In this document: piece after piece, positions 27,600 through 35,981 of the stretch
How positions within the stretch are numbered: the first letter of the stretch is position 1
How the letters are laid out: each line of letters opens with the position of its first letter
Assembly (NCBI GenBank): GCA_016714985.1
Contig: JADKBS010000001.1
Span: 1 to 64,000, forward strand
DNA length: 64,000 nucleotides
Reading direction: 5' to 3'
Source of the DNA: Saprospiraceae bacterium
GTDB taxonomy: Bacteria > Bacteroidota > Bacteroidia > Chitinophagales > Saprospiraceae
Notes under the pieces: model-generated
The model's input: only the letters and a program-made list of their open reading frames with translations
Databases searched by the model: none
Told to the model about the DNA's origin: nothing
Program-made: the position numbers and the translations under genes

Positions 27600-27902
27600 T
27601 CATGCTGGATTTGATAGTACTGAGACTGCGAGGCTGAATCTTACTCGGTCACATACTTCGACCGTTGGAAGTGGAGTGGATTTTCTCCTTGATGGAAAGG
27701 ATAAGGAAGGCGAGACAGTTTTGCGATGAACACGGCTGCGGACAAACTCACGGAAACTTTGCTCTTTGGCTAACATTTCACGGTATTCGGGATTCTTGTT
27801 TATTTCTTCAAGCATTGCACGCTCGGCGTCTGGTGTGAGTTCGTTATCGAGGAGAAGGTTGAGACGGGTGACAAAATCCTGACCGTTTTGATAAGTTTTC
27901 AT
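27600..27902 (-). CDS. Small anti-sigma-like protein with probable C-terminal frameshift
   Basis: From the ATG at 27902 the product reads MKTYQNGQDFVTRLNLLLDNELTPDAERAMLEEI and EYREMLAKEQSFREFVRSRV in overlapping helical segments. This resembles the short helical anti-sigma proteins found next to ECF sigma genes in this phylum. After VSPSL the frame turns to low-quality sequence. One base shifted near 27695, it would read ILSIKEKIHSTSNGRSM and end at 27649, a much better ending. I therefore suspect a frameshift. The ECF sigma gene lies upstream on the same strand, 377 bp away and behind a terminator. Confidence 0.5.
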   Translation of the reverse strand: MKTYQNGQDFVTRLNLLLDNELTPDAERAMLEEINKNPEYREMLAKEQSFREFVRSRVHRKTVSPSLSFPSRRKSTPLPTVEVCDRVRFSLAVSVLSNPA

Positions 27903-28119
27903 CGCAAAATGAATTTGTAGCCCATTCGACGGTTCTGCCCAAACACCAACTGACGGCACAACCTCGCCCGACGCATACGCCCGTCACGGGGCCATCGGTC
28001 GGCCAAGTGGGTGTGGGCAAGTTGTCGTTTAAAATTATGTTAGTCATTGTTCTAATCAGTTGATTGTCAGTACAAAATCGCCAATAATGGCTGGTTCGGA
28101 AATGGCTTTTAAAAAGTTG

Positions 28120-28158
28120 TTTTCGAGGTGGCCCGACTTTGCCGGGCCACCTCGAAAA
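28120..28158. repeat. Hairpin (TTTTCGAGGTGGCCCG / CGGGCCACCTCGAAAA)
   Basis: A perfect 16-bp stem with a 7-nt loop in the 377-bp gap between the sigma and anti-sigma genes. Confidence 0.8.
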
Positions 28159-28160
28159 TT

Positions 28161-28202
28161 TTTCTTTTTGGATTGCGGCCTAGGCCGCAATCCAAAAAGA
28201 AA
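28161..28202. repeat. Perfect 42-bp palindrome
   Basis: 20-bp arms, TTTCTTTTTGGATTGCGGCC and its complement, meet at a central TA. The arm contains GGATTGCGG, the same word as in the dispersed repeats, so this may be the collapsed inverted form of that family. It begins two bases after the preceding hairpin. Confidence 0.85.
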
Positions 28203-28221
28203 TTAAGGTTGATTGTCAAAG

Positions 28222-28271
28222 AAAAAAAGGCTGAACGGCCAAGGTGCATAACCCTTCTTGGCCATCCAGCC
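28222..28271 (-). terminator. Terminator behind the ECF sigma gene
   Basis: On the minus strand GGCTGGATGGCCAAG pairs with CTTGGCCGTTCAGCC and is followed by TTTTTTTC, starting 9 bp after the sigma factor stop. It should separate the sigma gene from the downstream anti-sigma-like gene. Confidence 0.7.
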
Positions 28272-28279
28272 CATTGTTG

Positions 28280-28861
28280 TTATCCTCTTTTATCTTGGTA
28301 GCCGAGTTGTTCGGCGTACGATTTCAGCTGCTCCTTGAGTAGGTTCCGGGCACGGTGCAGCCTCGACCGCACAGTTCCAATCGGAATGTCCAAGATGGAA
28401 GCGATTTCGTCGTACTTGAAATCCTCCACGTCGCTTAGCAGGATGACCGTCCGGAAGTCCACCGGCAATTGGTTGATGGCCAACGTGACCTCGTCTCCGA
28501 TGAGGTACTGGAACATTTCCTCCCGCATCTCCATGCCGCTGGTGAGCGGCGTGTCCTGCTTGTCCTGATAGACGACGTAGTCCTGCAACTCGACCCGGTT
28601 CGGCGATTTCACCTTCCGGCGGTACTCGTTGATGAAGGCGTTTTTGGCAATGGTGAACAGCCAAGCCTTGGCATTGGTACCAGCCTCGTACTTGTCCACG
28701 AAGCGCCAAGCCTTCATCAGCGCCTCCTGAAACAGGTCGTTGGCGTCATCCTCGTTACCCGTCAAGTGGTAAGCAAAGTTGTAAAGCGCATCGGAATGAG
28801 GCATGAACTCGTCCTCGAAAATGCGCTCGAATAAAGTGGCTTTGTTGGTCATTAGTAGCAT
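28280..28861 (-). CDS. ECF-type RNA polymerase sigma factor
   Basis: The product is about 194 residues from the ATG at 28861 (MLLMTNKATLF); an ATG three codons later at 28852 is equally possible. Region 2 is DALYNFAYHLTGNEDDANDLFQEALMKAWRF in two overlapping blocks with AWLFTIAKNAFINEYRR, and region 4 is FRTVILLSDVEDFKYDEIA with IPIGTVRSRLHRARNLL. It directs RNA polymerase to a small set of promoters. Its likely partner is the anti-sigma-like gene at 27600-27902, although a terminator and three hairpins separate them. Confidence 0.92.
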   Translation of the reverse strand: MLLMTNKATLFERIFEDEFMPHSDALYNFAYHLTGNEDDANDLFQEALMKAWRFVDKYEAGTNAKAWLFTIAKNAFINEYRRKVKSPNRVELQDYVVYQDKQDTPLTSGMEMREEMFQYLIGDEVTLAINQLPVDFRTVILLSDVEDFKYDEIASILDIPIGTVRSRLHRARNLLKEQLKSYAEQLGYQDKRG

Positions 28862-29204
28862 GACGTACTTGTTTTCAGTTGGTGCTCCCCGTGGTTGGGA
28901 AAGCCCCAAGCCCTACCCTTTGCCAAAATAAGGGCGTGGCCGTGCGGGTTGAAACAGCAAGCTGTCGGCGAAAAGTTCCCGAACTGTCCAACAAAAACAA
29001 GTTTTTTCTTTGCGCAGCAACGAAGCCGCCCTGCAAGGACGGAATTTCTTCCGTAATTTGCGGTAACAAACTGGGCTTTGAGGGTGTTTCTTGGGGGTTG
29101 ATAAGGGTTGATAAGGGTTGATAAAGGTTGATAATCAGCGGCATCATCAACCTTCATAAACCCTTATCAACCACGATTAACTTCATCAATCTCAGCAACA
29201 AATC
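28862..29204. repeat. Intergenic region with GGTTGATAAG word array and its inverse
   Basis: The 343-bp gap between divergent genes holds no open frame I can support. Between about 29094 and 29140 GGTTGATAAG-type words occur four times; CTTATCAACC and related inverted words follow at 29150-29190, so a fold-back is possible. The promoters of both genes must lie here. The same word recurs at 44884-44922. Confidence 0.6.
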
Positions 29205-29723
29205 ATGCAAGATACAGCACAACCATTGGTAAATCGGGTGGCCAACAGCGGACTGGTGACGCTCAAGTTGGAGGAATTTTTTCCGAAGGAAGCTATGGCC
29301 AGTTTTGACCTGAAGGACTACCTGTTCATGGGCCTGATCCTAAAGGAAAAAGACTTCCGGGAAGCCCTTGCCATTCACGACTGGACGCAGTACGAAGGGA
29401 AGAACCTTGCCGTGTTCTGCTCCGCCGACGCCATCATTCCCACATGGGCGTACATGCTCGTGACGGTTTATGCCGAGCCTTATGCCAGTGATATTTTCCA
29501 AGGAACGCCCAACGAGTTCTACAAGCATATTTTCCAAAAAGCCCTCGATGAGGTGGATGCTTCGCAATACGCCGGGCAGCGTATCGTCGTGAAGGGCTGT
29601 AGTGACCATCCGGTTCCGCCCTCCGCCTACGTCGAACTGACCCGAAAGCTGCGGCCTCATGCCCAAAGCATCATGTTCGGCGAGCCGTGTTCCACCGTGC
29701 CCATTTACAAGAAAAAACAGTGA
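29205..29723 (+). CDS. DUF2480 family protein
   Basis: The 172-residue protein matches a Bacteroidota-specific family of unknown function: VNRVANSGLVTLKLEEFFP, DLKDYLFMGLILKEKDFREAL, HDWTQYEGKNLAVFCSADAI and IPTWAYMLV are the conserved blocks. It has no signal peptide, so it is cytoplasmic. It is followed by a word repeat and a lytic transglycosylase gene. Confidence 0.85.
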   Translation: MQDTAQPLVNRVANSGLVTLKLEEFFPKEAMASFDLKDYLFMGLILKEKDFREALAIHDWTQYEGKNLAVFCSADAIIPTWAYMLVTVYAEPYASDIFQGTPNEFYKHIFQKALDEVDASQYAGQRIVVKGCSDHPVPPSAYVELTRKLRPHAQSIMFGEPCSTVPIYKKKQ

Positions 29724-29797
29724 AAGCTACGAGTTTCGAGCTACGAGTTTCGAGTAGGCCCTGCCCAACTCGGAACTGGCAACTCGAAACTCGAAAC
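29724..29797. repeat. Inverted word repeat (GAGTTTCGAG / CTCGAAACTC)
   Basis: Behind the DUF2480 stop, CTACGAGTTTCGAG occurs twice and AACTCGAAACTCG lies further on in inverted orientation. The same words appear in degraded form behind the pseudogene at 4260-4350. Confidence 0.65.
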
Positions 29798-29810
29798 CAG
29801 TTTTGAATCC

Positions 29811-30695
29811 ATGAAATACTACCTAATCGCCATCGCCGCTTTCGCAACGGTGGCCATTTTCACTTCCTACAAACCAACGACGTCCACTGCCTTCGGCGGT
29901 GAGTTCATCCACATTCCGCACATCAAGCCATCGGACGAGTTTTGGTTTGCCGGGGAGCGCATCCCCGTGGAGAACTTCGACGTGCGGGAGCGGCTGGAGC
30001 GGGAACTGATTGTCAATTCCTACCGCCACTCGCACACCATTTTGAACCTGAAGAACAGCGCCCGATACTTCCCCGTCATGGAGAAGATTTTGAAGGAAAA
30101 CGGTCTCCCTGACGACTTCAAGTACTTAGCCGTGGCAGAGAGCGACCTTCGGAACGCTACTTCGAGTGCTGGCGCAAAGGGCATTTGGCAGTTCATGGAG
30201 GGCACGGCGGGCGACTATGGCCTAGAGGTGACGAAAGAGGTGGACGAGCGCCTGCATTTCGAAAAATCCACCCGTGCGGCCTGCCAGTACTTGAAGCGGT
30301 ACAAGGAGAAATTCGGTACATGGTCGCTCGTGGCAGCGGCCTACAACATGGGGCCAGCCGGGCTGCGCAACGAAATGGAAAGCCAAAAAATGAACAGCTT
30401 CTACGACCTCAATCTCAGCGAAGAGACCAACCGCTATATCTTTCGCCTCGTGGCCATCAAGCATGTGATGGAACACCCCGAGCTCTATGGATTCGATATG
30501 AAATCGGAGCAACTATACCCGCCCCTGGACAACTACGCCCTCGTGACCGTGGACTCTTCCATCGCCAACCTTGGCGAGTTTGCCAAGCAGTTCGGCACCA
30601 GCTACCGGATGCTGAAACTGTTCAACCCCTGGTTGAAGGATAATCGGTTGACGAACACGAAGAAGAAGGTGTATGATATTAAGGTGCCGAAGTAA
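29811..30695 (+). CDS. Lytic transglycosylase (SLT domain)
   Basis: The product has 294 residues with an N-terminal hydrophobic signal (MKYYLIAIAAFATVAIF). The catalytic SLT domain is clear: FKYLAVAESDLRN with the catalytic Glu, SSAGAKGIWQFM, the GLEV segment and AAAYNMGPAGLRN, then NRYIFRLVAIKHVMEHPELYGF. It would cleave peptidoglycan between MurNAc and GlcNAc to form 1,6-anhydro ends. The C-terminal 60 residues (VDSSIANLGEFAKQFGTSY, LKLFNPWLKDN) look like a degenerate LysM. It belongs to the MltD-like group. Confidence 0.88.
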   Translation: MKYYLIAIAAFATVAIFTSYKPTTSTAFGGEFIHIPHIKPSDEFWFAGERIPVENFDVRERLERELIVNSYRHSHTILNLKNSARYFPVMEKILKENGLPDDFKYLAVAESDLRNATSSAGAKGIWQFMEGTAGDYGLEVTKEVDERLHFEKSTRAACQYLKRYKEKFGTWSLVAAAYNMGPAGLRNEMESQKMNSFYDLNLSEETNRYIFRLVAIKHVMEHPELYGFDMKSEQLYPPLDNYALVTVDSSIANLGEFAKQFGTSYRMLKLFNPWLKDNRLTNTKKKVYDIKVPK

Positions 30696-30808
30696 TCAGC
30701 GCTAAATAAAAAAGAATCGTCTCAAATCATCACCAAAAAACTAGATAGGAAGGTGCGATACCTTTCCAAACAGCTATCTTTCCGCCCTAAAACTAACCAT
30801 CACCCGCC

Positions 30809-33646
30809 ATGACAAACAACGACAAACGCCTTTTCCTCCTCGACGGCCATGCCCTCGTTTACCGGGCGCACTACGCCTTCATCACCCGACCGCTCATCAA
30901 TTCCAAGGGCTGGGACACGAGCGCCATCACGGGCTTCGTGCGTACGCTGACCGACCTCATCAACAACCAGAAGCCGACGCACCTCGCCGTCAGCTTCGAC
31001 CTGCCCGGCGGTACTTTCCGGGACGATTGGTTCCCAGAATACAAAGCCAATCGGGATGCACAGCCGGAGGGCATCACCTTCGGGTTGCCATGGATCATGA
31101 AAATCCTAAAGGCATGGAAAATCCCCATACTCACCCTGGAGCGCTACGAGGCGGACGACGTCATCGGTACCATTGCGAAGAAAGCAGAAAAGGCTGGTTA
31201 TCAAGTATATATGGTGACGCCGGACAAGGACTATGGCCAGCTCGTCAGCCCAAACATCTTTATGTACAAGCCCGGCAAGGCAGGTGGCGAGGTGGAGATT
31301 TGGGGCGAAAAAGAGGTTTGCGCCAATTGGGACATTGAACACGTGGACCAAGTGGTGGACATCCTCGGCCTGCAAGGCGATGCCGTGGACAATATCCCCG
31401 GCGTGCCCGGCATCGGCCCGAAAACGGCGGCGACCCTGCTCAAAGAATTCGGTTCGGTGGAAAACCTGCTCGAAAACGTGGACAAGGTGAAGGGCAAAAA
31501 CCAGGAGAAGCTGCGGGATTTTGCGGAGCAAGCAAGGCTTTCCAAAAAGCTCGCCCGCATTGATATCGAAGCCCCCATCGAGTTTCACGAAGAAGATTTC
31601 AACCTTGACCCATTCGACCGGGAGGAGTTGACGGAGATATTCAAAGAACTGGAATTCAGGACTTTGGCGGTGCAAATACTCGGTGGCGACGGTACGCCAA
31701 ACTCGGCTCCCAGGGCCGCCCCGAAAGCGCCCGCCGCTGGTTCGCAGGGCAATCTTTTTGGTGAAGCCGAAGCCGCTGCTGCGCCTCGTCAGAGCGCCGC
31801 CCCGCCCATCCCCTCGCATTCGATGGCGGACAAAAACGCCGAGAACACCCCGCATACCTACCACCTCGCCGATACGTCGGAGAAGCGGGCGGAACTCGTC
31901 GCCATTTTATCCAAAGCCAAAAGCATCTCGTTCGATACCGAGACCACGAGCATTGACCAAATGCTGGCCGAACTGGTGGGCATGTCCTTCGCTGTGACGC
32001 CCCAGGAAGCATGGTACGTGCCCGTGCCCGCCGACCGGGAAGGGGCACAGGCCATCGTTGAAGAGTTTCGGCAAGTGCTTGAAAATGAGGCAATTGAAAA
32101 GGTCGGACAGAATATCAAATACGACGCCGTGGTCTTCAAAAACTACGGCGTGGAGGTGAGGGGCTACTGGTTCGACACCATGATTGCGCACTACCTGCTA
32201 GAGCCGGAACTGCGCCACGGCATGGACTACCTCGCCGAAACCTACCTGAAATATTCGCCCATCCCCATCGAATCGTTGATTGGGAAAGGGGCGAAACAAC
32301 TCAGCATGCGGGACATCCGGGTGGAGCGGGTGGCCGAGTACGCCGCCGAGGATGCCGACGTGACGCTGCAATTGGGGCATTATTTCCGGCCAAAACTAAA
32401 GGAAGAAGAGGGCCTGCAAAACCTCTACGACACGATGGAGCGCCCGCTGATTAAGGTCATCGTGGACATGGAGTACGAGGGCATCCGAATCGACGGCGAC
32501 GTGCTGCGGGCCTACTCGAAGGAATTGGAGAAAAGCATCGCCGACCTTGAACTTAAGATTTATGAAATGGCCGGGATGCAGTTCAATATCGCCTCGCCCA
32601 AGCAGATTGGCGAGGTGCTGTTCGACCGCATGAAAATGCCTTACCGCTGGCAAAAAACAAAGACTGGCGCCTACTCCACCGACGAGGCCATCCTGACGGA
32701 AATGGCGGTGGAGCACCCCTTCGTGGCGGAGATTTTGAAGCACCGGGGACTGTCCAAACTCAAGTCCACCTACGTGGATGCGCTGCCCTTGCAGGTTCAC
32801 CCCCGCACAGGCCGGGTGCATACTTCGTTCAACCAGGCGCTGGCCGCCACGGGCCGCCTCGCCTCCAACAACCCCAACCTCCAGAACATCCCCATCAAGA
32901 CGCCGGAGGGACGCAAGGTGCGGGAAGCGTTCATCCCACGAGACGCCGACCACCTGCTGCTGAGCGCCGACTACTCGCAAATCGAGCTGCGCATCATCGC
33001 CGAAATCAGCGGCGACGAGGCCATGATTGAGGCGTTCCGCCTGAACCAGGACATCCACCGGGCCACGGCGGCACGGGTCTATGGTGTGCCCTACGACGAG
33101 GTGACGAGCGACATGCGCCGCAACGCCAAGACCGTGAACTTCTCCATTATCTATGGTGCTGGCGCAACGAACGTGTCGCAGCAGCTCGGCATCAAACGGG
33201 GCGAGGCCAAGGAACTGATAGACACCTATTTTCAGCAGTACAACGGCCTGAAACGCTACATGGACGACACCGTGGAAAGTGCCCGTGAGCACGGCTACGT
33301 GAAGACCCTGCTCGGTCGCCGCCGCTACCTGCGTGACATCGACAGCCGCAACTCCCTTGCCCGCAGCAACGCCGAGCGGGTGGCCATCAACACGCCCATA
33401 CAGGGCACCGCCGCCGACCTTATCAAGGTGGCCATGATTAATATCCACCAAGCTCTATTGGACAAAAAGCTGGACACCAAGATGATTTTGCAGGTGCATG
33501 ACGAACTCGTGTTCGATGTGCCAAAAGGCGAACTGGAGACGGTGAAGCCCATCATCCATGAGCTGATGACTACGGCGATACCGAACTTGAAGGTGCCGAT
33601 TTTGGTGGAGATGGGGGTGGGGGTGAATTGGTTGGAGGCGCATTGA
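30809..33646 (+). CDS. polA: DNA polymerase I
   Basis: The 945-residue protein has all three domains. The 5'-3' exonuclease/flap domain comes first (FLLDGHALVYRAHYAF, YEADDVIGTIA, PGVPGIGPKTAA). A 3'-5' exonuclease with an intact FDTETTS motif near residue 375 implies working proofreading. The polymerase domain has motif A DYSQIELRIIAE near 720 and motif C QVHDELVF near 894. An Ala/Pro-rich linker sits at about 292-340. It fills gaps in repair and removes RNA primers. Its last 84 bp are duplicated imperfectly at 35978-36054, beyond a three-gene islet. Confidence 0.98.
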   Translation: MTNNDKRLFLLDGHALVYRAHYAFITRPLINSKGWDTSAITGFVRTLTDLINNQKPTHLAVSFDLPGGTFRDDWFPEYKANRDAQPEGITFGLPWIMKILKAWKIPILTLERYEADDVIGTIAKKAEKAGYQVYMVTPDKDYGQLVSPNIFMYKPGKAGGEVEIWGEKEVCANWDIEHVDQVVDILGLQGDAVDNIPGVPGIGPKTAATLLKEFGSVENLLENVDKVKGKNQEKLRDFAEQARLSKKLARIDIEAPIEFHEEDFNLDPFDREELTEIFKELEFRTLAVQILGGDGTPNSAPRAAPKAPAAGSQGNLFGEAEAAAAPRQSAAPPIPSHSMADKNAENTPHTYHLADTSEKRAELVAILSKAKSISFDTETTSIDQMLAELVGMSFAVTPQEAWYVPVPADREGAQAIVEEFRQVLENEAIEKVGQNIKYDAVVFKNYGVEVRGYWFDTMIAHYLLEPELRHGMDYLAETYLKYSPIPIESLIGKGAKQLSMRDIRVERVAEYAAEDADVTLQLGHYFRPKLKEEEGLQNLYDTMERPLIKVIVDMEYEGIRIDGDVLRAYSKELEKSIADLELKIYEMAGMQFNIASPKQIGEVLFDRMKMPYRWQKTKTGAYSTDEAILTEMAVEHPFVAEILKHRGLSKLKSTYVDALPLQVHPRTGRVHTSFNQALAATGRLASNNPNLQNIPIKTPEGRKVREAFIPRDADHLLLSADYSQIELRIIAEISGDEAMIEAFRLNQDIHRATAARVYGVPYDEVTSDMRRNAKTVNFSIIYGAGATNVSQQLGIKRGEAKELIDTYFQQYNGLKRYMDDTVESAREHGYVKTLLGRRRYLRDIDSRNSLARSNAERVAINTPIQGTAADLIKVAMINIHQALLDKKLDTKMILQVHDELVFDVPKGELETVKPIIHELMTTAIPNLKVPILVEMGVGVNWLEAH
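33563..33646 (+). repeat. Left copy of polA 3'-end direct repeat
   Basis: The final 84 bp of polA, including the stop codon, match 35978-36054 in direct orientation. The first 42 positions agree at 35, and the last 22 at 21. A net 7-bp gap lies in the G-rich middle. Confidence 0.85.
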
Positions 33647-33665
33647 CTAACCAGCTTTTGAATTT

Positions 33666-34058
33666 ATGTACGAATTGTACTTCAAAGAATTGAATGATGA
33701 GGCAGTTTTGATTGAAACTGTAGCCAAGCAATTTGGCGTCGGAGCTTGCGATGTTGCCAAAATAGGGCTTGAACCTGCCGCCAAACTGCACTATGAAATA
33801 TGCCAATATTCTGATGGTGATTTCAGAGTAAGGATGTCACTTTATTTCAAAGAGAATAAAAACATACTACCAGAATTCAAGAATGAAATTTCATTTGCAG
33901 CAGAAATCAGTCAAAGATTGGATACTGAAATTCTGGTAAGTGATGACAAGGAAAATCCGTACTCATGGTGGCTTTTAGCACCTGGAGATGCGCCAAGAAC
34001 TGTCTATCAAGTTCCAAATGAAGGTGATTATTTGTTCATTGAGAAATGGCGAGAGTAG
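33666..34058 (+). CDS. Small AT-rich protein of unknown function in the polA islet
   Basis: The 130-residue soluble product starts MYELYFKELNDEAVLIETVA and contains YSDGDFRVRMSLYF and WWLLAPGDAPRTVYQVP. I do not recognise the family. It lies 19 bp behind polA and 91 bp before the ATPase gene, on the same strand. Its position in the islet makes an accessory or immunity-like role possible, but nothing in the sequence shows that. Confidence 0.55.
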   Translation: MYELYFKELNDEAVLIETVAKQFGVGACDVAKIGLEPAAKLHYEICQYSDGDFRVRMSLYFKENKNILPEFKNEISFAAEISQRLDTEILVSDDKENPYSWWLLAPGDAPRTVYQVPNEGDYLFIEKWRE

Positions 34059-34149
34059 AATTGCTAAACCTTCGAGATTTAGTAATCCTGCCCGAAACTT
34101 GTTAGCTTTGTCTCAATATTTTGACAATCAAAAGTTTAAAACTCGTTCA

Positions 34150-35046
34150 ATGGAAAATACAGGCATTGCCACTTATATAGAGCGCATCGAAATCGAAGGG
34201 CTATGGGGCCGGTTCGACGTGGACTGGAAGTTGAACCCGGACGTGAATGTGCTGATTGGGAAGAATGGGACGGGGAAGACGACGATTTTGTATTTAACCT
34301 CCATATTGGCGAGGTTTTCGAAAGGCGATGTAAATGAGTTTAACGATATCCCAGCCAATCGTTTCAATAAAAAAATGACAGCTTATTTTAACAAGGGATT
34401 AAAGGCAACAGGATTATTAGATGGTAGAAAATATATCATTCGAGGCCAATTTCCATTAGATTATTATGCCGTAAAAACCTTTGATACTCCATTGCTTTCA
34501 AGGGATGAATTTGAAAAAGAGAATAAACCGGGTATAATAACTACGCTGGATAAAGAACTGGAAAACCTAATTAATAAATATGTTGACTATCAATTAAACC
34601 AATCGCAAAAGGCGCTACGCAAAGAAAAAAGTATAGAGCAGGCATTTGCAAAGCGAACATTTTTTATAGAAAAACTAAATGAGCTATTTGAGGAAACTGG
34701 CAAATTAGTGGATGAGAACCAAAATAGGATTTCATTTATAATTGATGGAAAACCTATTTCGCCATATTATCTTTCATCTGGTGAAAAGCAATTGCTCATT
34801 ATGCTGCTCACCGTACTCACCCAAGACGAAAAACCCAGCGTCCTCCTCCTCGACGAACCCGAATCATCGCTGCACTTGGACTGGCAGTATGAATTGATAA
34901 ACATCCTCCGCACCTTGAACCCTAACTGCCAGCTCATCATCGTCACGCATTCGCCGAGCATCTTCACGGATGGGCACAAGCCAAAAGTGTTTTGGATTGA
35001 GGACATATTACATCCTACTAAACAAGCCTTAGAAGTCGCCCAATGA
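34150..35046 (+). CDS. AAA/ABC-type ATPase of a PARIS-like pair (AriA-like)
   Basis: I chose the ATG at 34150 (MENTGIATYIERIEIEGLW); the frame is open upstream, but that part overlaps the preceding gene. The 298-residue protein has Walker A GKNGTGKTT (37-45), an ABC signature LSSGEKQ (208-214), Walker B VLLLDEPESS (231-240) and an H-loop THS (266-268), the AAA_15/AAA_21 arrangement of defence ATPases. The DUF4435 gene overlaps its stop by ATGA, the gene order of PARIS, where AriA senses phage anti-restriction proteins and holds AriB. It is shorter than I would expect for canonical AriA. The central part (about 34310-34790) is AT-rich, the conserved ends are not. Confidence 0.75.
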   Translation: MENTGIATYIERIEIEGLWGRFDVDWKLNPDVNVLIGKNGTGKTTILYLTSILARFSKGDVNEFNDIPANRFNKKMTAYFNKGLKATGLLDGRKYIIRGQFPLDYYAVKTFDTPLLSRDEFEKENKPGIITTLDKELENLINKYVDYQLNQSQKALRKEKSIEQAFAKRTFFIEKLNELFEETGKLVDENQNRISFIIDGKPISPYYLSSGEKQLLIMLLTVLTQDEKPSVLLLDEPESSLHLDWQYELINILRTLNPNCQLIIVTHSPSIFTDGHKPKVFWIEDILHPTKQALEVAQ

Positions 35047-35981
35047 AAGGCTTTTCCATTAAAGACGAAGTGAGACGGCTAAAGGACGAGGTGTTTTTCC
35101 TTCGCCTTGATGCTGCCGTGCGGGTGGAGGGCGAAGAAGACAAACCTTTTTGGGAGGCTGCCTTCAAAACCGCTGTGCCGCAGCATAAAATCAGGATTTT
35201 TGCCGAATCGAACTACCCGACAGTTGGCTCCACGGGTAAGTCCAATGTATTGGAATTTAGGAGCTTTGCCGATAATGAACTCCTGCTTTGTGTGGACGCC
35301 GACTATGATTACCTACTTCAATCGAAGGCCTTTTTGAGCACGCCGTACATCTTCCACACCTATGCTTTTTCGATAGAAAACTTCTTTTGCAATCCGGCTG
35401 CACTGTGGGCCATTTACCTCGCCGCTGGCGGCAAGGCCGATGAAGCGTTTGATTTTGAAGGTTTTATGAAGGAATATTCAAGGATAATCCATCCGTTGTT
35501 CCTTCTGTCGGTTGTTTCAGAAAAAGAAAATGACGGCGTTTTTGGCTTGAAAAAATGTGGTTCAGCGGTTTGCCCTCCTTTCGACTGGATGGCAGAAATG
35601 CCAGTTGAGGATTGGCTTGAAAAGGTGAGGCAGCGCATAGCGGCACAGGTCAGTGAAATTCAGCCGAAGCTAAAAAACCTAAACAGCGAAACATGGGAAA
35701 AACAGCTTTCCGATTTAGGGGCAACGCCAGAAAACACATGCTGGTTTGTGCGTGGTCACAACTGGATGGCGTTCATGGAACAGTTCGTGGCGTTGTCTGT
35801 CTTTCGCTCCAGCCAAAGCACCGAGGAAAGGAAGAATCGGATTTCGGAGGGTGAATTGGCGCTTTTTACTGAAACTGTTGAAAAGGTGAAGGCGCTATTG
35901 CGCAGCCATTCGCACTATGCCGATGGGTCTTTCTTTGAGAAAATACTGGGTGATATACGAGGCACGCTGAATGCTCCCTGA
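35043..35981 (+). CDS. DUF4435 protein, TOPRIM-like nuclease of a PARIS-like pair (AriB-like)
   Basis: The product has 312 residues. The TOPRIM-type acidic motifs are visible: VEGEEDKPFW at residues 28-37 (Glu) and LLCVDADYDYL at about 81-91 (DxD). A conserved block YAFSIENFFCNP follows, as in DUF4435 proteins. In PARIS, AriB is released by AriA upon infection and cleaves a host tRNA. Overlap of start and stop with the ATPase gene (ATGA) indicates coupled translation of the pair. Whether this pair has the same trigger is unknown. Its stop codon is part of the right polA-like repeat. Confidence 0.75.
   Translation: MKGFSIKDEVRRLKDEVFFLRLDAAVRVEGEEDKPFWEAAFKTAVPQHKIRIFAESNYPTVGSTGKSNVLEFRSFADNELLLCVDADYDYLLQSKAFLSTPYIFHTYAFSIENFFCNPAALWAIYLAAGGKADEAFDFEGFMKEYSRIIHPLFLLSVVSEKENDGVFGLKKCGSAVCPPFDWMAEMPVEDWLEKVRQRIAAQVSEIQPKLKNLNSETWEKQLSDLGATPENTCWFVRGHNWMAFMEQFVALSVFRSSQSTEERKNRISEGELALFTETVEKVKALLRSHSHYADGSFFEKILGDIRGTLNAP

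Noticed and set aside
27844..28047. Small open frame (MTNIILNDNLPTPTWP...) upstream of the anti-sigma gene
   Set aside because: No family resemblance, poor composition, and it overlaps the start of the better-supported anti-sigma frame.
29094..29190. CRISPR array at the GGTTGATAAG repeats
   Set aside because: Words are about 10 bp, adjacent, without spacers of constant length, and no cas gene is nearby.
34150..35981. Calling the pair canonical PARIS (ariA/ariB)
   Set aside because: Domain order and overlap fit, but the ATPase seems short and other AAA-DUF4435 pairs exist, so gene symbols were not assigned.
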